Shown: positions 1 through 8,187 of the stretch, one piece after another
How the letters are laid out: each line of letters opens with the position of its first letter
How positions within the stretch are numbered: position 1 is the stretch's first letter
Source of the DNA: a bacterium
GTDB taxonomy: Bacteria; Desulfobacterota; S145-22
Length of the DNA: 32,703 nucleotides
Reading direction: 5' to 3'
NCBI GenBank assembly: GCA_029934085.1
Contig: JAOZMY010000002.1
Span: 1 to 32,703 of the forward strand
The notes under the pieces: generated by a model
Database searches by the model: none
Seen by the model: the letters and a program-made list of their open reading frames with translations, nothing else
Told to the model about the DNA's origin: nothing
Made by a program: the position numbers and the translations under genes

Positions 1-630
1 CTGGGCCTTGGCCTGCTCGAGTGAACTAATTGCCCTGTCGCGGTCCGCTTCAGAGAGTGCACCAGGGTTGTTTCTCGAAATACGCTGCACACGGTCGTAA
101 TTGCGACGGGCGCGTTCCAAACGCACGCGGGCGATGTCTAACCGGGCGGCGGCAGAATTCACGGCGGCCGTACGGGCACCAACCTCCTGGCCAGCTTTGG
201 CCAAGGCTGCCCTGGCGGACTGGACGGCCAGTTTGAAAGGTTTACGGTCCAACTGTGCCAGGATTTGGCCTTTGCTCACACGCTCGTTAGGTGCCACCAA
301 GATTTCCACTATGTGGGCCGACACTTGCGATGCGATGGGCACAGTGAAAGTTTCTACTCGGGCCTTGGCCGTGTACGGGGTGTAGCGGTCGGCTACGATG
401 TGCCACGCAAAAAGCGCGGCACACGCAAATAGCACCACTAAGGTAAACAGTGTGACCGGATTGACCCTACGTTTGGGGGGTAGCGGCGCCTTTGAGGGCT
501 GCTTCGTAGATTCGGTAGGGCCTGGGTCGTGGGTTTCTAATGTCTTATCGGCGACTGGTGCTTTATCTTCCTTCGGATCATCATTCACTTGCTTCTCAGC
601 CTTGTCGCCGGGCTTATCAGTTATTGTCAC
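1..630 (-). CDS. HlyD/EmrA-family membrane fusion protein, 5' part (cut by window edge)
   Basis: This is the first 210 codons of a periplasmic adaptor of the kind that links an inner-membrane exporter to an outer-membrane channel. The start is GTG at 630, with GAGG about 12 nt upstream and an in-frame TAA three codons before it. The N-terminus is a long hydrophilic, charged cytoplasmic region (about 60 residues rich in Lys, Asp, Glu and Pro). One membrane segment follows (about 63-83, TLFTLVVLFACAALFAWHIV). Next comes the first half of the biotinyl-lipoyl-like domain (VSAHIVEILVAPNERVSKGQ, then LAQLDRKPF), and then an Ala/Arg-rich alpha-hairpin coiled coil. That order is typical of the HlyD_D23/EmrA group. 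The exporter partner would lie to the left, outside the window. It is transcribed away from the decarboxylase operon. The exact transporter class (MFS, ABC or RND partner) cannot be decided from this fragment. Confidence 0.85.
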   Translation of the reverse strand, partial: MTITDKPGDKAEKQVNDDPKEDKAPVADKTLETHDPGPTESTKQPSKAPLPPKRRVNPVTLFTLVVLFACAALFAWHIVADRYTPYTAKARVETFTVPIASQVSAHIVEILVAPNERVSKGQILAQLDRKPFKLAVQSARAALAKAGQEVGARTAAVNSAAARLDIARVRLERARRNYDRVQRISRNNPGALSEADRDRAISSLEQAKAQ

Positions 631-731
631 AGCTATTTAACCTCGGATTGAACAAAGTCCATTACATGCTTGGAAATATTCAATGTCGCAATCGACAGTT
701 TTTTTGAAGACGGGAAGGCTCATTTATAAAA

Positions 732-760
732 ATAATGTCAAACACTAAATTTCATGTCAA
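732..760 (-). promoter_or_regulatory. Candidate sigma70 promoter for the HlyD-family gene
   Basis: On the minus strand there is a perfect TTGACA (755-760), a 17-nt spacer and CATTAT (732-737, 4 of 6 matches to TATAAT). It points at the GTG start at 630 and predicts a leader of roughly 95 nt. A second TTGACA-like word inside the spacer is not at promoter spacing from any good -10. Confidence 0.5.
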
Positions 761-899
761 GCTTCGGTTAGCTGTAAAAAAACGGGCGGGAGCGCTCTTA
801 GTGCTATAATGACTCCTTTAATAAAAATTATAACAGATTAATTTAATTCGTCTTTTTCTTGGCTGTCCTTGCAACTCCAGTAAGAATATCAAGAACACC

Positions 900-956
900 A
901 ATAACCCTTTTTTACCTCTTATGGGGAATAGCTTTTTATTTTTTTTTGATTAGCAT
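900..956 (+). promoter_or_regulatory. Conserved promoter element, copy 1 (GGAATAGC + 18 nt + TAGCAT)
   Basis: Aligned without gaps to 13366-13422, this block matches at 30 of the first 38 positions. The core GGAATAGC lies at 925-932, preceded by CCTCTTATGG and followed by TTTTT. Exactly 18 nt after the core, in both copies, there is a TAnnAT hexamer (here TAGCAT, 951-956) that can serve as a -10. The core therefore sits where a -35 or an activator site overlapping -35 would be. It lies upstream of the first 85-codon gene. The match is seen directly. Its role as an activator-dependent or alternative-sigma promoter is inferred. Confidence 0.6.
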
Positions 957-1004
957 GAAGAAAGTAACAACTAATATTATTATCTTTTATAGAGGATTGG
1001 ATTA

Positions 1005-1262
1005 TTGGCCTTTGATCATTTTCATATGGATACCCCGGCAACCTACCGTATTCGGGTTCAGGGAACCGTTGATTCTTCTTTAGTGGAGCTTCTGGGCGAA
1101 CTGCGCATATCGGAAACTAATGTGGACGATGCAGAAAATGTTACCACGTTGGCCGGCAAGCTTCCAGACCAGTCGGCCCTCTGCGGGGTCCTAATGACCC
1201 TGTTCGACCTTCGTTTCCCGTTGCTTTCCGTTGAAATGATCGGGGCAAACGAAGGTGAATAA
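1005..1262 (+). CDS. Small conserved protein, paralogue of the one at 13459 (85 aa, unknown function)
   Basis: This is an 85-residue soluble protein with no signal peptide or membrane segment. It shares the opening MDTPATYRIRV and the later LPDQ-AL-GVL, DL--PLLS blocks with the gene at 13459 (about half of aligned residues identical). It resembles a widespread family of short uncharacterised bacterial proteins with a Y-I-V-G...D pattern and a C-terminal DQAALHGVL-like stretch; that family assignment is from memory. The proposed start is TTG at 1005, because AGAGGA (991-996) is 8 nt upstream. The internal ATG at 1026, where homology begins, has no ribosome binding site at normal distance. It is the first gene of the amino-acid decarboxylase operon, 60 nt before gadB. 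Its function is unknown; regulatory or stress roles are possible but unsupported. Confidence 0.75.
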   Translation: MAFDHFHMDTPATYRIRVQGTVDSSLVELLGELRISETNVDDAENVTTLAGKLPDQSALCGVLMTLFDLRFPLLSVEMIGANEGE

Positions 1263-1322
1263 CTAAGGAATACATCGGCGATTAAGTCGCCAAAACAAAC
1301 CTTTAACTGGAAGGAGAGAAGT

Positions 1323-2714
1323 ATGGCATTACACGAAAAAAGAAACATAGAAGAAGTTCTGGATGACGTCTACGCAACCGATGATCTGTCGGTTGTCATG
1401 CCGAAATTCAAGATGCCGGAGAAATCACATGATCCGCGTCACGCGTATCAGGCGGTCCATGACGAATTGATGATGGATGGGAACGCCCGCCAGAATCTGG
1501 CTACCTTTTGCCAGACTTGGCTGGAGCCAGAGGTTCACCAACTCATGGACGAGTGCATCGACAAGAATATGATTGACAAGGATGAATATCCCCAGACGGC
1601 TGAAATAGAGGGACGGTGCGCGCGCATGCTGGCAGACCTCTGGAACGCCCCGGACGCCGCCAATTCCATCGGATGTTCCACCACCGGTTCCAGTGAGGCA
1701 GCCATGTTGGGTGGCATGGCCCTGAAATGGAAGTGGCGGGAGAAGATGAAGGCCGCTGGGAAACCCACGGACAAACCCAACATCGTCACAGGGCCGGTAC
1801 AGATCTGCTGGCATAAGTTTGCTCGTTATTGGGACATTGAGCTCCGAGAGGTACCTTTAGAGGGAGATCGGCTATATATGACGCCGGAAGAGGCCGTCAA
1901 GCGGTGCGACGAGAACACCATCGGCGTGGTCCCGACCCTGGGGATCACCTTCACTTGCGCCTACGAGCCCGTGAAAGAGATCAGCGATGCCCTCGATCAG
2001 CTCCAGAAGGACACGGGGCTGGACATTCCCATCCACGTGGATGCGGCCAGTGGTGGATTTCTGGCGCCTTTTGTGGACCCGGACCTGGAGTGGGACTTCC
2101 GGTTACCGAGAGTTAAATCCATCAACACCTCCGGCCACAAATATGGATTAGCGCCTCTGGGCGTCGGCTGGGTCATTTGGCGCGACAAGGAAGATCTTCC
2201 CGACGATCTCATCTTCTGGGTCAACTACCTGGGAGGCAACATGCCCACCTTCGCCCTGAACTTCTCCCGACCCGGTGGACAGATCGTGGCCCAATACTAC
2301 AACTTTCTTCGTCTGGGCAAGGAAGGCTACCGCAAAATCCAGCAGGCCTGTTACGACACGGCCCATTACCTGGCGGACGAAATCGAGAAATTGGGTCTCT
2401 TCAACATCATCTACAATGGCCGAGGTGGCATCCCGGCCATGAGCTTTTCCCTGAAGGAAGGGGTCGATCCCGGGTTTAATCTCTTCGATCTTTCGGGATT
2501 GATCCGGATTCGTGGATGGCAGATTGCCGCTTACAGCATGCCCCCCAATCGTCAAGATCTGGTGATTATGCGGATCCTCGTGCGCCACGGCGTCAGCCGG
2601 GACCTGGCGTATCTCCTCATCAACGATATCAAACGGGCGATTGCCTACTTTGAGAAAAACCCTGTGACCCATAGAGCCACAGAAGAGGAATACGGCGGAT
2701 TCAAAAGCACGTAA
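1323..2714 (+). CDS. gadB: Glutamate decarboxylase (PLP-dependent, GadB family)
   Basis: The enzyme converts L-glutamate to 4-aminobutyrate and CO2 in the cytoplasm, consuming one proton. At 463 aa it has the usual length of the family. The PLP site is clear: the Schiff-base lysine is K273 in SGHKYG, and D240 in HVDAASGGF contacts the pyridine nitrogen. [14 protein letters not shown] (118-131) is the phosphate/substrate region, and [13 protein letters not shown] is also characteristic. The ribosome binding site is AAGGAGAG a few bases before ATG 1323. The C-terminus ends FKST, whereas E. coli GadB ends FKHT. The histidine that forms the inactivating aldamine at neutral pH in E. coli is therefore a serine here. 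The next gene is an AspT-family antiporter rather than the usual GadC. The decarboxylase call is firm; strict preference for glutamate is inferred from family similarity. Confidence 0.95.
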   Translation: MALHEKRNIEEVLDDVYATDDLSVVMPKFKMPEKSHDPRHAYQAVHDELMMDGNARQNLATFCQTWLEPEVHQLMDECIDKNMIDKDEYPQTAEIEGRCARMLADLWNAPDAANSIGCSTTGSSEAAMLGGMALKWKWREKMKAAGKPTDKPNIVTGPVQICWHKFARYWDIELREVPLEGDRLYMTPEEAVKRCDENTIGVVPTLGITFTCAYEPVKEISDALDQLQKDTGLDIPIHVDAASGGFLAPFVDPDLEWDFRLPRVKSINTSGHKYGLAPLGVGWVIWRDKEDLPDDLIFWVNYLGGNMPTFALNFSRPGGQIVAQYYNFLRLGKEGYRKIQQACYDTAHYLADEIEKLGLFNIIYNGRGGIPAMSFSLKEGVDPGFNLFDLSGLIRIRGWQIAAYSMPPNRQDLVIMRILVRHGVSRDLAYLLINDIKRAIAYFEKNPVTHRATEEEYGGFKST

Positions 2715-2728
2715 GCACAATCAAATGA

Positions 2729-2763
2729 TTTTGAGGGGGTTGAGGAACTTAACCCCCTCAAAC
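2729..2763 (+). repeat. Perfect inverted repeat between gadB and the first antiporter gene
   Basis: A 12-bp perfect stem, TTTGAGGGGGTT (2730-2741) and AACCCCCTCAAA (2751-2762), encloses a 9-nt loop. No U-run follows, so it is not a standard intrinsic terminator. It ends just before the ribosome binding site (GGAAGGAGG) of the next gene. It may stabilise the gadB mRNA or set the ratio of enzyme to transporter by partial termination or processing. Confidence 0.6.
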
Positions 2764-2780
2764 AAGGAAGGAGGGCAAAG

Positions 2781-4763
2781 ATGCAGAAAAAATTTTTTGG
2801 GACGAAAAGAGAGGCACAGAAGGTGCGGGCTTGGAAAACCATTGGTGGCATCGGTATCCTGGCTTTTTTTATTGTGCTTGCCGTGTTCGCGACCCAGGGA
2901 TTGAAGGCCTCCACGGGGGCTCAGCAGGAAGCGGCCGTATCAGCCCAGGCCGCTCAAGGCACAGCTTCCAGGGTGATGGTAGCCGCCAATGAAACCAAAC
3001 AGACAAAGGCCCAAGAAAAAGGGGACAAAACAGTCGAGGCCAAAAAATCGGAAGCCAGTAAACCGGCCGGTCCGGCCAAAAGCAGATTCTGGATTGTTAA
3101 CACACTGCGGGCCCATCCGGAACTGGCTATTTTCCTCACCCTGGCTTTGGGCTACTGGCTTGGTGGCGTAAAGTTTGGCAATTTCTCATTGGGAGCGGTC
3201 ACGGGAACCCTATTGATCGGGGTCCTCATCGGCCAGATGAATATTGCTGTTTCTCCACAGGTGAAGACGATCTTCTTCACCATGTTTCTTTTTGCCATCG
3301 GTTACAGTGTGGGACCGCAATTCGTCCGGGGGGTTGCCCGAGATGGCGCCCCGCAAGCGATTTTCGCGGTCGTCATATCGGTGTTGTGTTTGGTTGTGAC
3401 GTGGATTTCAGCTAAAATCGCTGGATTTGATGTGGGTCTATCCGCGGGATTGCTGGCAGGTGCCCAGACCATCTCGGCCTCTATCGGTCTGGCGACCGAC
3501 GCGATCAACAGCTCGGGGATCAGCAATGCGAAGCAGATGCTTAACCAAATTCCCATCGCCTATGCCATCACCTATCTTTGGGGAACCATCGGAACCGGGA
3601 TTATTCTTGCCATGTTGGGTCCCAAGCTGATTGGCACAAATCTTCCGGAGGCCTGCAAGGAATACGAAAAGGAGATGTCGAAGGGAGCACCGGAGGGAGG
3701 CATGAACACGGCCTGGCATAAACTCGAGATGCGGGCCTATGAGGTTCCCAAAGGCAGCCGAATCATCGGCATGACGGTTAAAGAAGCGGAAGCCTTACTT
3801 CCCGACACCCGCGTCTATGTGGAGGGAATTCGTCGTGATGGAAAGGTCATTGATTTCGACGAGAATACGGTTATCAAAGAGGGAGATATCCTGGCCATTT
3901 CAGGGCATACGGAAGTATTGATCGAGATTGAAGAGCACGCGAAGGAAGTGGCCGACAAGGAGCTCTTGGACATTCCTGTCGAGTCGGTGGACCTGGTGAT
4001 CACCAATAAAAAGCTGAACGGAAAAACATTAATCGAGTTGTCAAAGGAAGAGTTTGCCCGCGGGGTCTACCTGCTGAAAATTACCCGCGGGGCAACAAGT
4101 GTGGACGTTCCCTTACTGGCGCAAACAAAGGTCTATCGGGGAGATATCTTGAAGGTTGCCGGAACCAAGACTCATGTCAAAAACATTGAAAAGGCCATTG
4201 GATACGCGGATCGTCCCTCGGATGCCACGGACATGGTCTGGGTCGGAATCTTCATTCTCGTGTTCGGTATGATCGGGGCGTTGTCCTTCAAAATCGGGGG
4301 TGTTCCGTTGACACTCTCTACCTCTGGGGGTGTTCTGATCGGTGGTTTGATCTTAGGATGGCTGCGTTCTATCCATCCCACCTTCGGCCGTCTACCGGCT
4401 CCCACTCAATGGTTCATGAATTCCGTTGGGTTGAACGTCTTTATTGCTATCGTCGGTATCTCGGCGGGACCGGGATTCATCGCCGGACTCAAGGCCAACG
4501 GCATCAGCCTCTTTGTTTGGGGATTGGTGGCAACCTCGGTACCTATGTTGCTGGCACCCTATATCGGGAAGTACATCTTCAAGTTCCACCCGGCGATCAA
4601 CCTGGGATGCTGTGGCGGGGCCCGGACCAGCACTGCATCGGTAGCCATGGTGGGAGAGGCCGCGCAAAGCAACATTCCCATGCTGGGCTATACGGTGCCC
4701 TATGCGGTCAGTAACACTCTGCTCACCCTCTGGGGAATGGTGATTGTTTTGATGATGATCTGA
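2781..4763 (+). CDS. AspT-family amino acid antiporter with N-terminal extension (660 aa)
   Basis: This is an inner-membrane exchanger of the aspartate:alanine exchanger family, which swaps an acidic amino acid for its decarboxylation product. Two membrane halves (about 112-285 and 485-660) flank a cytoplasmic region with two TrkA_C/RCK_C-like domains (about 316-387 and 398-473). The family C-terminal block is present (GARTSTASVAM...GYTVPYAVSNTLLTLWG). The protein is about 100 residues longer than its paralogue at 6458. The extra N-terminus has a KR-rich stretch, an additional hydrophobic segment (about 21-40) and an Ala/Lys/Glu-rich linker (41-105). GGAAGGAGG precedes ATG 2781. It lies directly after gadB, so Glu/GABA exchange is an attractive inference. 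Aspartate/alanine exchange with the downstream decarboxylase is the alternative. Confidence 0.9.
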   Translation: MQKKFFGTKREAQKVRAWKTIGGIGILAFFIVLAVFATQGLKASTGAQQEAAVSAQAAQGTASRVMVAANETKQTKAQEKGDKTVEAKKSEASKPAGPAKSRFWIVNTLRAHPELAIFLTLALGYWLGGVKFGNFSLGAVTGTLLIGVLIGQMNIAVSPQVKTIFFTMFLFAIGYSVGPQFVRGVARDGAPQAIFAVVISVLCLVVTWISAKIAGFDVGLSAGLLAGAQTISASIGLATDAINSSGISNAKQMLNQIPIAYAITYLWGTIGTGIILAMLGPKLIGTNLPEACKEYEKEMSKGAPEGGMNTAWHKLEMRAYEVPKGSRIIGMTVKEAEALLPDTRVYVEGIRRDGKVIDFDENTVIKEGDILAISGHTEVLIEIEEHAKEVADKELLDIPVESVDLVITNKKLNGKTLIELSKEEFARGVYLLKITRGATSVDVPLLAQTKVYRGDILKVAGTKTHVKNIEKAIGYADRPSDATDMVWVGIFILVFGMIGALSFKIGGVPLTLSTSGGVLIGGLILGWLRSIHPTFGRLPAPTQWFMNSVGLNVFIAIVGISAGPGFIAGLKANGISLFVWGLVATSVPMLLAPYIGKYIFKFHPAINLGCCGGARTSTASVAMVGEAAQSNIPMLGYTVPYAVSNTLLTLWGMVIVLMMI

Positions 4764-4843
4764 TTTTATAGAGGTCGAGGACTGTTTTATAAACGGTCAC
4801 AACCTAAGTTGTTAACAAGGCATAAAGAAGGAGAAAAAAACAG

Positions 4844-6439
4844 ATGGATGCTAAGGATATAACAAAATTTGCAAATTTAAGTCCCTTCGAATTAAAGGAT
4901 GTCCTAATCAAGCTTGCAAGCAGGGATTCGGAAAAAATGATGCTCAACGCGGGTCGCGGCAACCCTAATTTTCTTGCTCTGACACCGCGATATGGGTTCT
5001 CCCAGTTGGGCTTGTTCGCACTGAGCGAATCTGAACGGCATTTTGGATACATGCCCGAGCGGATCGGCGGACATAGTGATCAGGATGGAATCGAGTCCCG
5101 ATTCGAGATTTTTATCCAAAACAACTGGGAGGTGGAGGGAACCCAATTCCTCAACGCCGCAGTGAGTTACGTCAAGGACTATCTGGGCTTTTCCGCCGGC
5201 GATTTTCTCCACGAGATGGTTCAGGCCTATCTGGGCTGTAACTACCCTGTTCCGGACCGGATGTTGAAGTTGAGCGAGAAGATCGTGGGTCGCTACCTCC
5301 ATCAGGAGATGCTGGGAGGGCACTCCATCCAGGGTCATACCGACCTCTTCGCGGTCGAGGGAGGAACGGCAGCCATGGCCTATATCTTCAACTCCCTCAA
5401 AGAAAATAAAATCATCAAAGAAGGTGACAAGATCGCTCTGGGCGCGCCTATCTTCACACCCTACATCGAGATCCCCCATCTGAACACCTACCGGCTGGTG
5501 GAGGTTGAGGTCAATGCGGACCCGAGCATCGGATATCAGATCCCTGACAACGAGTTGGAAAAGCTGTTAGATCCCGAAGTCAAGGCCTTCTTCCTCGTCA
5601 ATCCCAGCAATCCTCCCTCGGTGAGGTGCAGCGACGCGGTTCTGGAAAAGATCAGGGAAATCGTAGAAACCAAGCGGCAGGATCTGATTATCTTGACCGA
5701 CGATGTTTACGGAACTTTTGCGGACAATTTCGTCTCTCTTTACGGCATCTGTCCCCACAATACCATCCTCGTCTATTCCTTCTCCAAATACTTTGGGGCG
5801 ACGGGATGGCGGTTGGGGGTCATCGCCCTCCACGAGGACAACGTGATCGATCGGAAAATCCGTGAACTCCCGGAAAATGATCAAAAGGAGTTGGAAGAAC
5901 GATATTCCTCCATCACCATGAAACCCAGGGAACTGAAGTTCATTGACCGCCTCGTGGCTGACAGCCGCACCGTGGCCCTGAACCATACCGCCGGTCTTTC
6001 CACACCGCAGCAGGTTCAGATGGTCCTCTTTTCCCTCTACTGCCTGATGGATGAGGAGGACGCCTACAAAAACGCCACCAAACGGATCGTGCGTCGCCGC
6101 TACAACGCCCTCTATGAGGGACTGGGAATTGAGCCACCAACCGATCCCAACGACGTGTATTACTATACTCTCATCGACGCGGAGGTCGTGGGGGAACGGC
6201 TTTACGGCCGGGAGTTCGTGGACTGGGCTCTGAAGAAATTCGCGCCCGGGGAGTTCTTGGCCCATCTGGCGGAAGAGGCTCATGTCGTCCTTCTCCCGGG
6301 AAAGGGATTCGACGTGGTCCATCCGGCAGCGCGTGTTTCCTTGGCCAACCTGAGAGAGGTCGATTACAGGAAAATCGGCGAAGCGGTACGGCAACTTCTC
6401 GACAAATATTACGAAGAGTTCAAGACCTCGAAAGGCTAA
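4844..6439 (+). CDS. asdA: Aspartate 4-decarboxylase (PLP-dependent)
   Basis: The enzyme converts L-aspartate to L-alanine and CO2; family members also have aspartate transaminase activity. At 531 aa it is the normal length for the family, longer than ordinary aminotransferases. Fold-type I aminotransferase landmarks are clear: N253 in NPSNPPS, D286 and Y289 in DDVYGTF, the PLP lysine K315 in SFSKYFGATGWRLG, and a C-terminal substrate arginine near HPAARVSLA. The N-terminal NAGRGNPN (35-42) is typical of this decarboxylase group. The ribosome binding site is AAGGAG upstream of ATG 4844. It is followed after 18 nt by a second AspT-family antiporter. That pairing matches the known aspartate decarboxylase/AspT energy-conserving pair of Tetragenococcus and supports the assignment. 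Confidence 0.94.
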   Translation: MDAKDITKFANLSPFELKDVLIKLASRDSEKMMLNAGRGNPNFLALTPRYGFSQLGLFALSESERHFGYMPERIGGHSDQDGIESRFEIFIQNNWEVEGTQFLNAAVSYVKDYLGFSAGDFLHEMVQAYLGCNYPVPDRMLKLSEKIVGRYLHQEMLGGHSIQGHTDLFAVEGGTAAMAYIFNSLKENKIIKEGDKIALGAPIFTPYIEIPHLNTYRLVEVEVNADPSIGYQIPDNELEKLLDPEVKAFFLVNPSNPPSVRCSDAVLEKIREIVETKRQDLIILTDDVYGTFADNFVSLYGICPHNTILVYSFSKYFGATGWRLGVIALHEDNVIDRKIRELPENDQKELEERYSSITMKPRELKFIDRLVADSRTVALNHTAGLSTPQQVQMVLFSLYCLMDEEDAYKNATKRIVRRRYNALYEGLGIEPPTDPNDVYYYTLIDAEVVGERLYGREFVDWALKKFAPGEFLAHLAEEAHVVLLPGKGFDVVHPAARVSLANLREVDYRKIGEAVRQLLDKYYEEFKTSKG

Positions 6440-6457
6440 CCACAGCGGAGGTCCACT

Positions 6458-8149
6458 GTGAGGATGCTGCATACCCTATTCCAGCACTCCCAGCTAATCC
6501 CGCTATTTCTTTCGGTGGCTTTAGGATACGCGATTGGCAAAATAAAAGTAGGAGACTTCCGGTTAGGAGGATTGGCGGGAACCCTGTTTTCCGCCATCCT
6601 CATTGGCCAGGTTGGTGTTACTGTTGACCCACTGATCAAATCATTCGCGTTTGCCATATTTATCTATGCCCTGGGCTTTAGCAGCGGCCCCCAGTTTTTC
6701 GGAAGTTTGGGGAGAAAAACCATCAAACAGGTACACTTGGCGATTTTTTCGACCCTCGTCATATTTCTCACCATCTGGAGCGTGGCCCACTTGGCTGGGC
6801 TGGACAAGGGAACATCTGCGGGCCTGTTGGCGGGGGCCATCACCGAGTCGGCGTGTATCGGAACGGCCGGAGAGGCTCTTCGTCACATTGGATTGTCAAT
6901 GGACAAGGTCAAACAGATGGAAACAAATATTGCGGTTACTTATGCGGTCACCTATCTGTTCGGTTTACTCCTCGTTGTCTTTTTTTCGAGCCGGATTGCT
7001 CCCCGGCTCATGGGGGTAGATCTCCGACAAGAATCCAAAAAACTTGAGGAGGAACTTGGAGCCGAAACAGGCTCGCTCGACCCGGGTCAGTGGTATACCT
7101 TCGAAAAGATTATTTCCCGCGTTTATACCGTTACTTCCAAAGGGAAAGGAAACGGAATGACTGTCGGTGATTTCGAAACATCCCACGATGGAAACGTGGC
7201 AATCCGGCGTCTTTACCGGGGAGGTGAGGAAAAAGACCTTATCCCGGATTTTATCCTCAGGGAAGGCGACCGCGTAGCCATTACGGGGAAACGGGAAGCC
7301 GTCGTCCGGGCCGGAAAGACCATAGGAGATGAATCCGGCGATTTTACGGGAATGAGTTTTATTCAGGAAATCCGGGACGTTGTTGTTACCCGCAAGAATC
7401 TTACCGGAATGACCTTGAGAGATTTGAGAGACATGATTGATCCGGGCGAGCGGCACGGCGTGTATGCCGTCAAACTGACAAGATCGGACAAACAAATCAA
7501 GATGCGACCGGGAACGGAGCTACAAGTGGGAGATGTTCTAACCCTGATCGGGCCTCCGGAAAAAGTGAAAAGCGCCGCCCATGCCATCGGCTACCTAATC
7601 GAACCATCGGACAAGGTGGATTACATCTATCTGGGGCTTGGAATCATCGTGGGAATCCTCCTTGGCATGATCGAGGTCCCCATCGCGGGCTCTCCCATTT
7701 CACTTGGAATTGGGGGAGGATGCCTCATTTCGGGTCTCTTCTTTGGTTGGCTGCGCTCAAGGTATCCTATCTTTGGGAGCCTACCACCAGCCACCTCTTC
7801 ACACATGCGGGATTTTGGGCTGGCCGTATTTATCGCCTGCATAGGGCTTGCGGCAGGAACACAAGCGTTTACCATGATAAAGGAACGTGGGCTACTACTT
7901 CCCTTTTTGGCGATTGGCGTGGTCATGATTCCCCTGATAGTCTCGACCTTTTACGCCCGATACGTGCTGAAAATGAACCCGGTCATCATTTGTGGGGCTC
8001 TGGCGGGCTTGTTGACTTGCACGCCGGCTCTAAATGCCGTTGTTACGTCGGCTGACAGCGAGACTCCGGTGTTGGGATATACGGTTCCCTACGCTATCGC
8101 CAACGTTTTGCTAACCCTGTTGGGACCCGTGATTGTATTTGCTGTCTGA
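6458..8149 (+). CDS. aspT: AspT-family aspartate:alanine antiporter (563 aa)
   Basis: This inner-membrane exchanger is predicted to import aspartate and export alanine made by the preceding decarboxylase. Electrogenic exchange plus cytoplasmic proton consumption would generate proton-motive force. At 563 aa it is close to the usual family length. Five or so N-terminal helices (about 12-180) lead into a hydrophilic loop with two TrkA_C-like domains (about 210-375), then the C-terminal helices. The block GYTVPYAIANVLLTLLGP near the end matches the paralogue at 2781. The start is GTG 6458, with GGAGG 6 nt upstream; ATG 6464 is a possible alternative. It lacks the N-terminal extension of the first copy. 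Substrate identity is inferred from gene order. Confidence 0.92.
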   Translation: MRMLHTLFQHSQLIPLFLSVALGYAIGKIKVGDFRLGGLAGTLFSAILIGQVGVTVDPLIKSFAFAIFIYALGFSSGPQFFGSLGRKTIKQVHLAIFSTLVIFLTIWSVAHLAGLDKGTSAGLLAGAITESACIGTAGEALRHIGLSMDKVKQMETNIAVTYAVTYLFGLLLVVFFSSRIAPRLMGVDLRQESKKLEEELGAETGSLDPGQWYTFEKIISRVYTVTSKGKGNGMTVGDFETSHDGNVAIRRLYRGGEEKDLIPDFILREGDRVAITGKREAVVRAGKTIGDESGDFTGMSFIQEIRDVVVTRKNLTGMTLRDLRDMIDPGERHGVYAVKLTRSDKQIKMRPGTELQVGDVLTLIGPPEKVKSAAHAIGYLIEPSDKVDYIYLGLGIIVGILLGMIEVPIAGSPISLGIGGGCLISGLFFGWLRSRYPIFGSLPPATSSHMRDFGLAVFIACIGLAAGTQAFTMIKERGLLLPFLAIGVVMIPLIVSTFYARYVLKMNPVIICGALAGLLTCTPALNAVVTSADSETPVLGYTVPYAIANVLLTLLGPVIVFAV

Positions 8150-8187
8150 AAAGCGGAGCTCTAAAATCTTAAAAAAGGAGTTTTTCG

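Larger units (their letters stand above)
641..1004. other. AT-rich intergenic region between divergent units
   Basis: No convincing gene was found in these 364 bases. They are visibly richer in A/T than the flanking genes. They contain the minus-strand promoter of the HlyD-family gene, a TATAAT word on the plus strand (805-810) just after the 8-bp palindrome GAGCGCTC (790-797) but without a recognisable -35, and the conserved element shared with the second operon (900-956). A short open frame beginning near 859 encodes low-complexity hydrophobic residues and overlaps the next gene out of frame, so it was not called. Confidence 0.6.

Noticed and set aside
101-640. Two short plus-strand open frames
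   Set aside because: Both are antisense to the HlyD-family coding frame, which has clear domain sequence and runs off the left edge.
859-1083. Plus-strand open frame of 74 codons in the AT-rich spacer
   Set aside because: It has no ribosome binding site, a low-complexity hydrophobic translation, and overlaps the 85-codon gene out of frame and the conserved promoter element.
5567-6472. A 301-codon open frame on the minus strand
   Set aside because: It lies entirely antisense to the firmly identified aspartate 4-decarboxylase gene and its flank. The translation shows no domain or ribosome binding site.
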